Below are positions 1 through 7,093 of a DNA stretch of 11,804 bases, piece by piece; position 1 is the stretch's first letter, and the number at the start of each line of letters is the position of its first letter. Where the stretch lies: NCBI GenBank assembly GCA_937895315.1, contig CALAWM010000198.1, positions 1 through 11,804 of the forward strand, given 5' to 3'. The translations under genes were made by a program, and so were the position numbers. The notes below the pieces were generated by a model. That model had not been told where the DNA came from and did no database searches. It saw only the letters and a list, made by a program, of their open reading frames with translations. Origin of the DNA: an uncultured Caryophanales bacterium. GTDB lineage: Bacteria > Bacillota_I > Bacilli_A > RFN20 > CAG-826.

Positions 1-233
1 GTGTGAATCTTAAAACTGATCCACTTGCAAAATCAATCGTAACTATTACAAGAACGATCGTTGATCAAAAAGCAACCTTTGCGATGAATGTTGATGGCGT
101 TGATGTCTTATTTGATGTCGGTTCAATGGCCACTGTTGAAGCAAGTGTTTATTACACAGGTGCCTACTTACTATGGATTGGCGGCGAATATTCAAGTTCG
201 CATGTCAGTAACTTTGTCTTTACATCCAATTAG
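1..233 (+). CDS. C-terminal end of a surface protein paralogous to the downstream lipoprotein (5' partial)
   Basis: The frame is open from the left edge to a TAG at 231-233, so about 76 codons of the 3' end of a longer gene are visible. The GTG at position 3 is probably an internal Val. The segment is beta-rich and aligns by eye with the last 60 residues of the next gene: both have a T-I-x-R strand, an alternating hydrophobic strand ending in a Gly-containing turn (NVDG against KLNG), then an AYLLW or AYTLW strand followed by G, and a closing V/I-S-N strand. This suggests the same jelly-roll-like domain at the C-terminus of a tandem paralogue, probably also exported. The N-terminal part, including any signal peptide, lies outside the window. 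Function is unknown; carbohydrate or surface binding is an inference from fold type and neighbouring glycosidases. Confidence 0.75.
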   Translation, partial: VNLKTDPLAKSIVTITRTIVDQKATFAMNVDGVDVLFDVGSMATVEASVYYTGAYLLWIGGEYSSSHVSNFVFTSN

Positions 234-239
234 TCAATC

Positions 240-263
240 GTAAACTTTCGGCCAAAAGTTTAC
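240..263 (+). repeat. Perfect 9-bp inverted repeat (hairpin) between the two surface-protein genes
   Basis: GTAAACTTT at 240-248 is the exact reverse complement of AAAGTTTAC at 255-263, with a 6-base loop. It starts 7 bases after the upstream TAG and ends 31 bases before the next ATG. What follows is TAAAAAC rather than a run of T, so it is not a standard intrinsic terminator. It could still be a weak terminator, an RNA-processing or stability element that sets different levels of the two lipoprotein mRNAs, or an operator. Confidence 0.6.
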
Positions 264-282
264 TAAAAACATGTTAAAAGAA

Positions 283-289
283 AAGGAGG
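283..289 (+). promoter_or_regulatory. Strong Shine-Dalgarno that fixes the lipoprotein start
   Basis: AAGGAGG sits 5 bases before the ATG at 295. This decides against the in-frame ATG at 271, which lies upstream of the ribosome binding site and would put charged residues (MLKEKEEQ) in front of the signal peptide. Confidence 0.85.
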
Positions 290-294
290 AACAA

Positions 295-1893
295 ATGAAA
301 AAGAAACTTTTAACAATAACAAGCCTACTCTTAGTTGTTTCATTACTCTCCGGCTGTTTTGGCGGGAATAGTGGCGATCCAACCGGAGATAGCGTCGAAC
401 CTTCAACTTCAGTTGTAGAAACAACAAGTGAAGAACCAACCAGTCCAGTTCCGAGTGAAGAACCAAGTGTTGAATTAGTTCCTGAAATTAGTATTACCAA
501 TACGGAAACAACAATTTGGATGGATGAAACCCTTACGCTTACAACTGAACTTGTCAATGGTGAAGGAGAAACCGTTGCTTACACCACATCTGATGAATTA
601 AAAGCGACCGTTGATGAAGCGGGCTTAATTACGCCAAAAGGTGTTGGCGAAGTAACGATTGGTGCTCACTTAGTGAGTGACCCTCTCATTAAAGCCGAAA
701 AATCATTTACCATCAAAGATACAGTGCTTGATACTGCTTTTGGATTTGGCAACTTTGACTATACCAATTTAAAAGCTGATGAACCAAGTGTTGTTACCAC
801 CAAAGCTAATGCAGAATGGCCATATGCAGAAGCCGTCTATAAAAATGTTTCCGGACGTCGTTATTATGCGGAAGCAAGTTTTGAAATTACTGGAATCAAT
901 ACGGGATGGGTTTGGAACCGTCTCTCCATTGGTCACCGTAATGCAGTCTTACCAGAAGCCGAATATATCTTCCGTGGCTTAAACTTATCCTATGGTGACG
1001 GATCAAATAAGAAAACCGTTATTATGGAAACACCAAATAACTGGGGTGAAACAACTGATCGGTCCCAAGTCTGGGGCTTAAACGGAATTAGTGATATTCA
1101 ATTTGGAGTTGGGGAAACCGTTAAATTAGCGACCTTACGTGACGCCAATGACTATTACTATTACATTAATGGCAGATTAATGTGGTTTGAAACATATGAT
1201 AATCGTTTCTTAGATGCCGACACTGCTCCTGCTATCGTCTTACATGATTATCACGCTCGTGTCTTTGGCATGTTTGCGACCGCTGATGCTGAATTAATTG
1301 ATGCCGAATTAGCCAAAGCTGAATCAAAACGCGTTTTATTCCCAACAAAAGCCGAAAACGTTGTCATTGATGCCGAACTTAAAACCATTGACTTCGTTAA
1401 CGCTACCGCTGGCTGGCCATTTAGCAATATTAAAGATACCGCTGCTAAATCAGTCGGTGATGCCTTTAGTTTCCCACGCGATGTAAACGCCGTCGCCAGC
1501 TTTGATTTCAAAGTCAATAGCATGGTTGATCCTGATACATCAATCTTAGCCTTCACCCTTAATCACTGGGGTAAAGATGCCTCCAATCGTGGACCAAACC
1601 GCGCAATTACCATTTCCTTTGGCAATAATGGCGCAGGTATTACCGAATGGGACAGCAATGGTGACCTTCCTGTTACCGCTGGAATTCCACTCGTCTACCC
1701 AAGTCCATTACAAGCAACCAACAGTGTCACAATTGAACGGGTCATTACTGGTGCCGATACAAGTTTTGTAATCAAACTTAATGGCGAAGTAATTGCCAAC
1801 ACATTTGTCGCCGCGGGTTACACCGATGCTTATACCCTTTGGTTTGGCGCTCGGACAATGAACGCGACAATTTCTAATTACGCCGTTGCATAA
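295..1893 (+). CDS. Lipoprotein with Ig-like (BIG2-type) domain and two related beta-sandwich domains
   Basis: This encodes a predicted lipid-anchored surface protein of 532 residues. Residues 1-20 form a lipoprotein signal peptide (MKKK, hydrophobic core, then LLSG before Cys21), so Cys21 should be acylated. Residues 22-62 are a low-complexity linker rich in Ser, Thr, Glu and Pro. Residues 64-142 resemble a BIG2 bacterial Ig-like domain: an initial I-x-I strand, a polar core, the 'VDEAGLITPKGVGEVTI' pattern and a terminal strand. Residues about 145-350 and 355-532 look like two copies of one jelly-roll/concanavalin-like fold. Both contain an ITG/FKV strand, a LSYGDG or ISFGNNG turn, an ING or LNG hairpin and an aromatic strand near the end. 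No catalytic motif is recognised, so binding of glycans or cell wall is inferred. The upstream partial gene shares the last domain, indicating tandem duplication. The start is set by AAGGAGG at 283-289. Codons are GC-richer than in the polysaccharide genes at the right end. Confidence 0.85.
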   Translation: MKKKLLTITSLLLVVSLLSGCFGGNSGDPTGDSVEPSTSVVETTSEEPTSPVPSEEPSVELVPEISITNTETTIWMDETLTLTTELVNGEGETVAYTTSDELKATVDEAGLITPKGVGEVTIGAHLVSDPLIKAEKSFTIKDTVLDTAFGFGNFDYTNLKADEPSVVTTKANAEWPYAEAVYKNVSGRRYYAEASFEITGINTGWVWNRLSIGHRNAVLPEAEYIFRGLNLSYGDGSNKKTVIMETPNNWGETTDRSQVWGLNGISDIQFGVGETVKLATLRDANDYYYYINGRLMWFETYDNRFLDADTAPAIVLHDYHARVFGMFATADAELIDAELAKAESKRVLFPTKAENVVIDAELKTIDFVNATAGWPFSNIKDTAAKSVGDAFSFPRDVNAVASFDFKVNSMVDPDTSILAFTLNHWGKDASNRGPNRAITISFGNNGAGITEWDSNGDLPVTAGIPLVYPSPLQATNSVTIERVITGADTSFVIKLNGEVIANTFVAAGYTDAYTLWFGARTMNATISNYAVA

Positions 1894-1916
1894 TAATTTA
1901 TAATCAAACACTTACT

Positions 1917-1945
1917 CATTCCAGGGCATCATCTGCCCTGGAATG
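1917..1945 (+). repeat. Perfect 12-bp inverted repeat after the lipoprotein gene (possible terminator without T-tract)
   Basis: CATTCCAGGGCA at 1917-1928 is exactly reverse-complementary to TGCCCTGGAATG at 1934-1945, with the 5-base loop TCATC. It begins 23 bases after the lipoprotein stop and ends 21 bases before the alpha-galactosidase ATG. The GC-rich inner stem would be stable in RNA. It is followed by AAATGGTTAGG, and neither strand has a T-run, so termination would need help (for example a U-independent mechanism). The alternatives are an mRNA 3'-end protector or an attenuator separating lipoprotein from glycosidase expression. Confidence 0.7.
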
Positions 1946-1951
1946 AAATGG

Positions 1952-1960
1952 TTAGGAGTG
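1952..1960 (+). promoter_or_regulatory. Ribosome binding site for the alpha-galactosidase frame
   Basis: TTAGGAGTG lies 6 bases before the ATG at 1967. It favours that start over the in-frame ATG at 1943, which overlaps the preceding hairpin and has no Shine-Dalgarno. Confidence 0.75.
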
Positions 1961-1966
1961 ATAACT

Positions 1967-4153
1967 ATGATTAAATACATTAAAAAATCAAGACAGTTTA
2001 TCATCGAAAATGATGATATTTGCTATAGTTTTTATCTTACAAAAGAAGGAGTGCTCCAACACTTATATTTTGGTAAAAACACAAAAGAACTCAATATAGA
2101 AGCTATATCAAATCTCGATCAAGATTGGTCCAGAACATATTTTGATACTTCACTTAATCGTGAATCAGTATATGAGGACTATTATTACGCTGGACGATCG
2201 ATGATGGAAATCCCTAGCCACGGTTTTGCTGAAAAAAGAGGTTCACAATTTATTATTGAACATCATGACGGCACCAACTTAACCGATTTTCGTTATGTAT
2301 CGCATCATATTTATAAAGGAAAACCACAACTTCAAGGATTACCATCGTTTATTGATGATAAAGAAGTAGAAACTTTAGTTATTACCCTTAAAGACGCCCA
2401 TTATGATGTTTCGTTAGTGACCTCTTATTCAATTTATAAAGCACATAACGCCATTATTCGTAACAATACTATTTTATGAAATGAACCACATATAAAAGTA
2501 AAAAGAGCATATGCTTTTTCCCTTGATTTACCAAAAAATAATTACCAATTAATGCATTTTCCCGGTGATTGGATTAATGAACGAAACGAAGTAATTGAAC
2601 CGCTTAATCATGGACTTAAAAGACTATATTCGAACTTAGGGCGAAGTAGCCATGAACAAAATCCTGTAGCGATCTTAATTGATGAAAACGCCAATCAAGA
2701 TCATGGAGAATGTTATGGCTTTAGCCACGTTTATAGCGGGACCTTTGCGATTGATATTAATGTTGACAAATTAAATATGACGAGAGTTTCGATGGGCATT
2801 AATGATGAACAATTTAGTTGGCTCTTAAATGAAGGCGATTCTTTTGTAGTACCGGAAGGGATTATGATTTTTAGTAATAAAGGAATTGAAGGGATTACCC
2901 AAACATTTCATAATATCATTCGTGAAAATCTCATTAATCCGCAATATGTGAATAAAGTCCGACCCGTTATTTTAAATAGTTGGGAAGGATGTTATATGGA
3001 TTTTGATACCCAAAAAATCATTGATTACATTGATGCAATAGATGATATGAATATTGAACTCTTTGTGCTTGATGATGGGTGGTTTGGCAAACGTGATAAT
3101 GATACAAGAAGTCTTGGCGACTGGGTTGTTAACGAAAAGAAAATTGATTTAGCAAAAGTCATTGCCCATACCCATAAAAAAGGCTTAAAGTTTGGTTTAT
3201 GGTTTGAACCAGAAATGATTAATTACGATAGTGATTTATTCCGGGAGCATCCAGAATATGCTTTAGGTTATTCTTCAAAAGAAAGGGCCTTATCCCGTCA
3301 TCAATTCGTCCTTGATACAGTAAATAAAGAAGCACTTGACAATGTCTATAATCAAATAACCAAAATCCTTGATAAATATACGATTGACTATGTCAAATGG
3401 GATCATAATCGGAATGTTTATGATGCATATAGTCATTATCTTCCTGCGAATCGTCAAGGAGAAACATATCACCGCCTCGTATTAGGAAGTTACGAATTAA
3501 TGGATCGACTAACAAAACGTTATCCAAATATTTTATTTGAAAGTTGCGCTTCTGGTGGCGGTCGTTATGACTTAGGAATGCTCTATTATATGCCGCAAGT
3601 GTGGACAAGTGATGAAATGGATCCAATGGAACGGCTCTATATCCAATATTCAACAAATCGGATTTATCCTCTTTCCACAATGGGGGCACATATTGGTAAA
3701 CATAAAACTGCTGATTATAGTGTTAAAGCAAAACTTTCGGCAATTGGGGTCTATGGTCTTGAATTAGATCCCCGGACCTTAAGTGAAGACGAAAAAAAGG
3801 CAATTAATGGTGTGACAAAGTTATATAAAGAAATAAGAAAACCGCTCATAAATAACGGAACGCTTTATCATTTATCTTCACCATATGCTTCAAACTTTAT
3901 GGCGCTAATGAGTGTTAGCGAAGATCAAGAAGAAGCGATTGTCCAAATTACAAGTATAAAAAAAGAAACAATCAAATATCGTTTCTTAAAACTAAAGGGA
4001 CTATTAAAAGATGCTTTATATGAAAATACATATGATAAAAAAGTCTTAAGTGGTCAACATTATATGGATATCGGCCTTAATTTATCACGGGGTCGTAATG
4101 TCCTTGAAACTGACTTAATCCATTTAAAAGTAGTAAAGAAGAGCAAGGAGTGA
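1967..4153 (+). pseudogene. GH36 alpha-galactosidase interrupted by one in-frame TGA
   Basis: GH36 enzymes hydrolyse terminal alpha-1,6-galactose from melibiose, raffinose or stachyose. Read through the TGA at 2477-2479 (codon 171), this frame has 728 codons, the usual length for bacterial tetrameric GH36 enzymes. The N-terminal beta-supersandwich includes GDWINERNE. The barrel shows LDDGWFG (Asp369/Asp370), WFEPEM, the nucleophile Asp479 in KWDHNRN, ESCASGGGRYD, and the acid/base Asp549 in WTSDEMD. The Asp479-Asp549 spacing of 70 matches Geobacillus AgaA. The TGA separates a 170-codon piece (1967-2479) from the rest. The same frame continues at once with family-like sequence (a KRAYAFSLDLP strand), so no frameshift is involved. 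The next ATG, at 2552, has no ribosome binding site and would lack part of the N-terminal domain. The lesion is either a recent nonsense mutation, a sequencing error or natural readthrough. There is no signal peptide, so the enzyme would be cytoplasmic. It lies just upstream of, and is probably co-transcribed with, the GH43-like gene. Confidence 0.85.
4145..4150 (+). promoter_or_regulatory. Ribosome binding site deciding the GH43-like start
   Basis: AAGGAG lies inside the last codons of the alpha-galactosidase frame, 11 bases before the ATG at 4162. It makes that ATG more likely than the in-frame GTG at 4150, which overlaps the Shine-Dalgarno itself. The position implies translation linked to the upstream frame. 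Confidence 0.55.
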
Positions 4154-4161
4154 AGATCTTA

Positions 4162-5028
4162 ATGAAAAATGATATCCGTTTAGAAAACATCCATATGCGT
4201 GATCCATTTATTTATGTTGACCGTATGAATGGCCGCTATCACCTTTTTGGTACGACCAGCGGCGGTTCCATGCAAAGATTTGAAATGTACACTAGTAATG
4301 ATTTAGAACTATGGCAAGGACCATTTGTCGTCTTTGATGGGGCAAATCACCCTTCCTACTGGGCGCCTGAAGTTTATTACGTTGAAGACTTAAAAGCCTA
4401 CATTATGTTTGCGACCGTACGCGGTAATGACCGGAAAAGAGGGACAGTTGCCTTTATTAGTGAAGACTTAATGAATGTTCCCTTCCGCTTATATAGTGAC
4501 CAAATTACTCCCGAAGATTTCACTAATCTTGATGGAACATTATATTATGATCAAAAAACCGGAAGTCCTAAAATTATTTTCTGTCATGAATGGCTGGAAA
4601 TTAATGATGGTTCTTTTGTCCAAGCAACACTTACAAAAGACTTAAAAACATATGACAAAGATAGTATGCAAATATTATTCCACGCTAGTGAAATTCCGTG
4701 GAGTATTTCACCAAAATTCACAAAAACAACAAATGATTATATAAGTGATGCCCCATATATTTTTCATAATGATGGCGTGGAGTACATGCTTTATTCAACT
4801 TTTGGAAAGCATGGATATCAAACCGGATATTGTTATACAAAAGATGGATGGAAAAACTATAACCATGCTCTTGAACCTTTAACTGAACCGAACTCTGGGC
4901 ACGCAATGATTTTTACTTCACTTAAGGGTATTAATTACATTATTTATCATACCGATAATGAGAGTCCAAAAGTAAAACCGACAATAAGACGATTATTAGT
5001 TAACGGAAGTTCATTACAAACTATCTAA
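4162..5028 (+). CDS. GH43-like five-bladed beta-propeller glycosidase
   Basis: This is a 288-residue cytoplasmic protein without a signal peptide. Near the N-terminus is MRDPFIY, with Asp14 in the position of the GH43 general base. It is followed by an F/Y-rich blade pattern (RYHLFGT, MYTSNDLELWQGP), then YWAPEV and FATVRG. An LDGTLYYD motif resembles the pKa-modulating Asp segment. FCHEW holds Glu143, and SDAPYIF (Asp196) stands where many GH43 enzymes have a Glu-Gly-Pro or Glu-Ala-Pro. These point to the GH43/GH32/GH68 propeller clan, closest to GH43-type arabinosidase, xylosidase or galactosidase proteins. The exact substrate is not readable, and the acid residue may be Glu143 or a variant. 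Its position just after the alpha-galactosidase suggests joint use on an imported oligosaccharide. A GTG at 4150 would add four residues. Confidence 0.8.
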   Translation: MKNDIRLENIHMRDPFIYVDRMNGRYHLFGTTSGGSMQRFEMYTSNDLELWQGPFVVFDGANHPSYWAPEVYYVEDLKAYIMFATVRGNDRKRGTVAFISEDLMNVPFRLYSDQITPEDFTNLDGTLYYDQKTGSPKIIFCHEWLEINDGSFVQATLTKDLKTYDKDSMQILFHASEIPWSISPKFTKTTNDYISDAPYIFHNDGVEYMLYSTFGKHGYQTGYCYTKDGWKNYNHALEPLTEPNSGHAMIFTSLKGINYIIYHTDNESPKVKPTIRRLLVNGSSLQTI

Positions 5029-5088
5029 ATTTATAGAAGAAACAAGCAAATCGTAATTTTCAAAGTATAATTAATTTAGGAATACTAA

Positions 5089-5796
5089 ATGGATATTTTA
5101 CTCAATGCACTTTTTGATACGCTTTATACGGCACTTTACTTTGGTATTGTGGGTATTATTGCCTTATTAGTGAAATATGTTTTTAAAGTCCATGGTGAAT
5201 GGTATCGAAAGATTTTACATTTATGTTTTATGGGTTCAATCTTTTGTTTCCTTTATTTTTTTGATTACTGGTATACATCGGCCATAGTACTTATCATCTT
5301 TCTTATTATTGCGCTTGTCGGTTTAACTATTCTTGAGAGATTTCCTTTTTACGCGGAACTTCTTGCTGAAAGAAGTAAAGGCGAAGTTAAAAGAAGCATT
5401 ACCATCGCCTTTATCGTCTATTTAGTGTCGATTAGTGTCGTATGGGGAATATGGGGTGACACTCATAAATATATTGTCCTAGCGGCCGTTTTAGCTTGGG
5501 GTATTGGTGACGCCCTTGCCGCTTTAGTCGGACAAAATAAAAATAACCTAGTTATTAATACGAATATTATCAAAAGTAGAAAAACTGTCCAAGGCACAAT
5601 TGCGATGTTTGTCGGATCAACAATTGCCATCTTTTTAGTAGTAGCAAGATACAAACCGTTGACGTATAGTATCTTAATATCCTTATTTGCGGGGTTAGTG
5701 GCCACCATTGCGGAAGTATATACTAAAGAAGGATGGGATACGGCGAGTGTTCCACCGATTGTTTTAATATCTTTATTATTAGGCACTTTTATGTAG
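5089..5796 (+). CDS. Integral membrane polyprenol/phytol/diacylglycerol kinase (SEC59/VTE5/DGK1 family)
   Basis: This is a 235-residue protein made mostly of hydrophobic segments (about 12-32, 45-80, 103-121, 127-148, 171-186, 193-210 and 221-233). Family signatures are RKILH at residues 40-44, a Gly-rich AWGIGDALAALVG segment at 136-148 with Asp141, a SRKTVQGT loop at 163-170, and Glu209 followed by GWDTASVPP near the C-terminus. Related proteins phosphorylate dolichol, phytol or diacylglycerol, often with CTP; a distant relation is to phosphatidate cytidylyltransferases. The usual Asp-Asn pair near the end is Asp217-Thr here. The substrate cannot be read from sequence. The downstream polysaccharide genes make a lipid-carrier kinase conceivable, but diacylglycerol or phytol kinase is equally possible. 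The ribosome binding site is modest (TTTAGGAA before the ATG). It lies 60 bases after the GH43-like gene. Confidence 0.8.
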   Translation: MDILLNALFDTLYTALYFGIVGIIALLVKYVFKVHGEWYRKILHLCFMGSIFCFLYFFDYWYTSAIVLIIFLIIALVGLTILERFPFYAELLAERSKGEVKRSITIAFIVYLVSISVVWGIWGDTHKYIVLAAVLAWGIGDALAALVGQNKNNLVINTNIIKSRKTVQGTIAMFVGSTIAIFLVVARYKPLTYSILISLFAGLVATIAEVYTKEGWDTASVPPIVLISLLLGTFM

Positions 5797-5867
5797 TATT
5801 TTGCATTATTAATGAAGGATACTTCTCGAATGAAATCCGTTTAAGAATGAATCGAAGTGCTAATAAC

Positions 5868-5895
5868 TTGCATTAGTGATATGATAAAGTATAAA
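5868..5895 (+). promoter_or_regulatory. Candidate sigma-A promoter of the UDP-sugar genes
   Basis: TTGCAT at 5868-5873 and TATAAA at 5890-5895 are separated by 16 bases in the 123-base gap before the dehydrogenase. Transcription would begin near 5902, leaving a short leader that still includes the TAGGAG ribosome binding site at 5906-5911. The remainder of the gap (5797-5867) holds only a weak imperfect inverted repeat (ACTTCTCGA at 5821 against TCGAAGT at 5852). AT-rich DNA gives such matches by chance, so this is tentative. Confidence 0.4.
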
Positions 5896-5919
5896 TATAA
5901 GTATTTAGGAGTTTTTTAA

Positions 5920-7089
5920 ATGGAAAAGATTGCAGTAATAGGCTTGGGATACGTCGGGTTGTCAAACGCCGTATTATTATCAATAAATAATGAAGTAAAA
6001 GCAGTTGACATCAATAGTAAAAGAGTAGAGTTAGTTAATAGTAGGATATTACCCATTCAAGATATTGAAATGGAGGAGTATTTCAAGGAAAGAAAACTTA
6101 ATCTATTTGCAACAACTAACATTTATGATGCTGTTAAAAATGTTAAGTTTGTTATTATTGCTACACCAACCGACTATGATCCAAACAAAAACTTTTTTGA
6201 TACGTCATCAGTTGATTCTGTTGTTGATTCAGTCTATAAAGTGAACAAAAATACAACCATTATTATTAAATCAACATTACCCGTTGGTTATACACAAGAA
6301 TTGCAAAAAAAATATCGCGATATAGAAATTATTTTTTCGCCAGAATTTTTAAGAGAAGGCCGTGCCCTCTACGATAATTTATATCCATCTAGGATTGTAC
6401 TCGGCTCAAATTCTGAAAGGGCAAAAGAGTTTGCAAAACTTTTGTCAAATGGAGCCATTAAGAAAGATGTGCCTATCTTATTTACTGGATCAACAGAAGC
6501 AGAAGCAATAAAACTGTTTTCTAATACTTACTTGGCGCTTAGAGTTGCTTTTTTTAATGAACTAGACACGTATTCTGAAATAAGGAACTTAAATACAGCA
6601 GAAATAATTAAAGGAATTGGTCTTGATCCAAGAATCGGAAATCACTATAATAACCCTTCCTTTGGTTATGGAGGTTATTGCCTACCTAAAGATACAAAAC
6701 AACTATTAGCAAACTATCATGATATTCCTCAAAATATTATGAGCGCAATTGTTGATGCAAACAGAACAAGAAAAGATCATATCGCAGACATGATTATTGC
6801 AAAAAAGCCAAAAATAGTTGGAATTTATAGATTAGTGATGAAGAATAATTCTGATAATTTTCGAGCCTCATCAATTCAAGGTGTAATGAAAAGAATTAAA
6901 GCAAAAGGAATTAAAGTTGTTGTTTTTGAACCAGTATTAAAAGAAAATGAATTTTTTGGTTCAGAAGTAATTAGAGATTTTAAAAAGTTCATTTCGATGA
7001 GTGATGTAATTGTTGCGAATAGACATTATAAAGAACTTGAGGAAGTGTCTAATAAAATATATACTCGCGATTTATTTAATAGGGATTAA
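5920..7089 (+). CDS. ugd: UDP-glucose 6-dehydrogenase
   Basis: This enzyme oxidises UDP-glucose to UDP-glucuronate with two NAD+ in the cytoplasm. At 389 residues it has the length of the short E. coli-type Ugd. The Rossmann NAD-binding motif GLGYVG is at residues 8-13, with Asp30 at the end of the second strand to bind the ribose. The conserved SPEFLREG segment contains Glu142. The central helix [14 protein letters not shown] carries Lys198 and Asn202. The catalytic Cys254 sits in [12 protein letters not shown]. The C-terminal UDP-binding domain follows from about residue 290 ([17 protein letters not shown]). All key residues are present. The start has a good ribosome binding site, TAGGAG with 8-base spacing. 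The stop lies 4 bases before the epimerase ATG, so the two genes form an operon supplying uronic acid nucleotide sugars for a capsule or exopolysaccharide. UDP-ManNAc dehydrogenase is less likely given the Ugd-specific motif context. Confidence 0.93.
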   Translation: MEKIAVIGLGYVGLSNAVLLSINNEVKAVDINSKRVELVNSRILPIQDIEMEEYFKERKLNLFATTNIYDAVKNVKFVIIATPTDYDPNKNFFDTSSVDSVVDSVYKVNKNTTIIIKSTLPVGYTQELQKKYRDIEIIFSPEFLREGRALYDNLYPSRIVLGSNSERAKEFAKLLSNGAIKKDVPILFTGSTEAEAIKLFSNTYLALRVAFFNELDTYSEIRNLNTAEIIKGIGLDPRIGNHYNNPSFGYGGYCLPKDTKQLLANYHDIPQNIMSAIVDANRTRKDHIADMIIAKKPKIVGIYRLVMKNNSDNFRASSIQGVMKRIKAKGIKVVVFEPVLKENEFFGSEVIRDFKKFISMSDVIVANRHYKELEEVSNKIYTRDLFNRD

Positions 7090-7093
7090 TAAA

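Noticed and set aside
234..557. Minus-strand reading frame of about 107 codons opposite the lipoprotein start
   Set aside because: It mirrors the repetitive Ser/Thr/Glu/Pro linker codons, has no ribosome binding site and overlaps a well-supported lipoprotein gene.
1251..1556. Minus-strand reading frame of about 101 codons inside the lipoprotein gene
   Set aside because: It is an antisense shadow with no start signal or recognisable domain.
1943..1966. Upstream ATG at 1943 as start of the alpha-galactosidase
   Set aside because: It lies within the 12-bp hairpin, has no Shine-Dalgarno, and adds residues before the natural N-terminus that follows TTAGGAGTG.
2477..2519. Selenocysteine at the in-frame TGA
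   Set aside because: GH36 enzymes are not known as selenoproteins, the site is far from the catalytic residues, and the nearby AT-rich stem-loop lacks clear bacterial SECIS features.
1967..4153. Genetic code 4 (TGA read as Trp) as the explanation for the split alpha-galactosidase
   Set aside because: Trp is written TGG in every gene, even the very AT-rich ones. Only one internal TGA occurs in about 11.5 kb of coding sequence, and the polymerase-flippase gene ends in TGA within an ATGA overlap that makes sense only if TGA is a stop.
2552..4153. Independent gene starting at the ATG at 2552
   Set aside because: There is no ribosome binding site before 2552, and family-like sequence already precedes it in the same frame back to the TGA, so it is the remainder of the GH36 gene.
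5066..5071. Perfect TATAAT as promoter of the lipid-kinase gene
   Set aside because: No reasonable -35 lies 16-18 bases upstream, and transcription would start near 5078, within the ribosome binding site. It is probably chance in AT-rich DNA.
5463..5786. Minus-strand reading frame of about 107 codons inside the lipid-kinase gene
   Set aside because: It lies opposite conserved membrane-kinase motifs, has no ribosome binding site and no plausible product.
5821..5858. Imperfect inverted repeat in the gap before ugd as terminator or operator
   Set aside because: Seven pairs with a bulge around a 22-base loop and no T-run; not distinguishable from chance.
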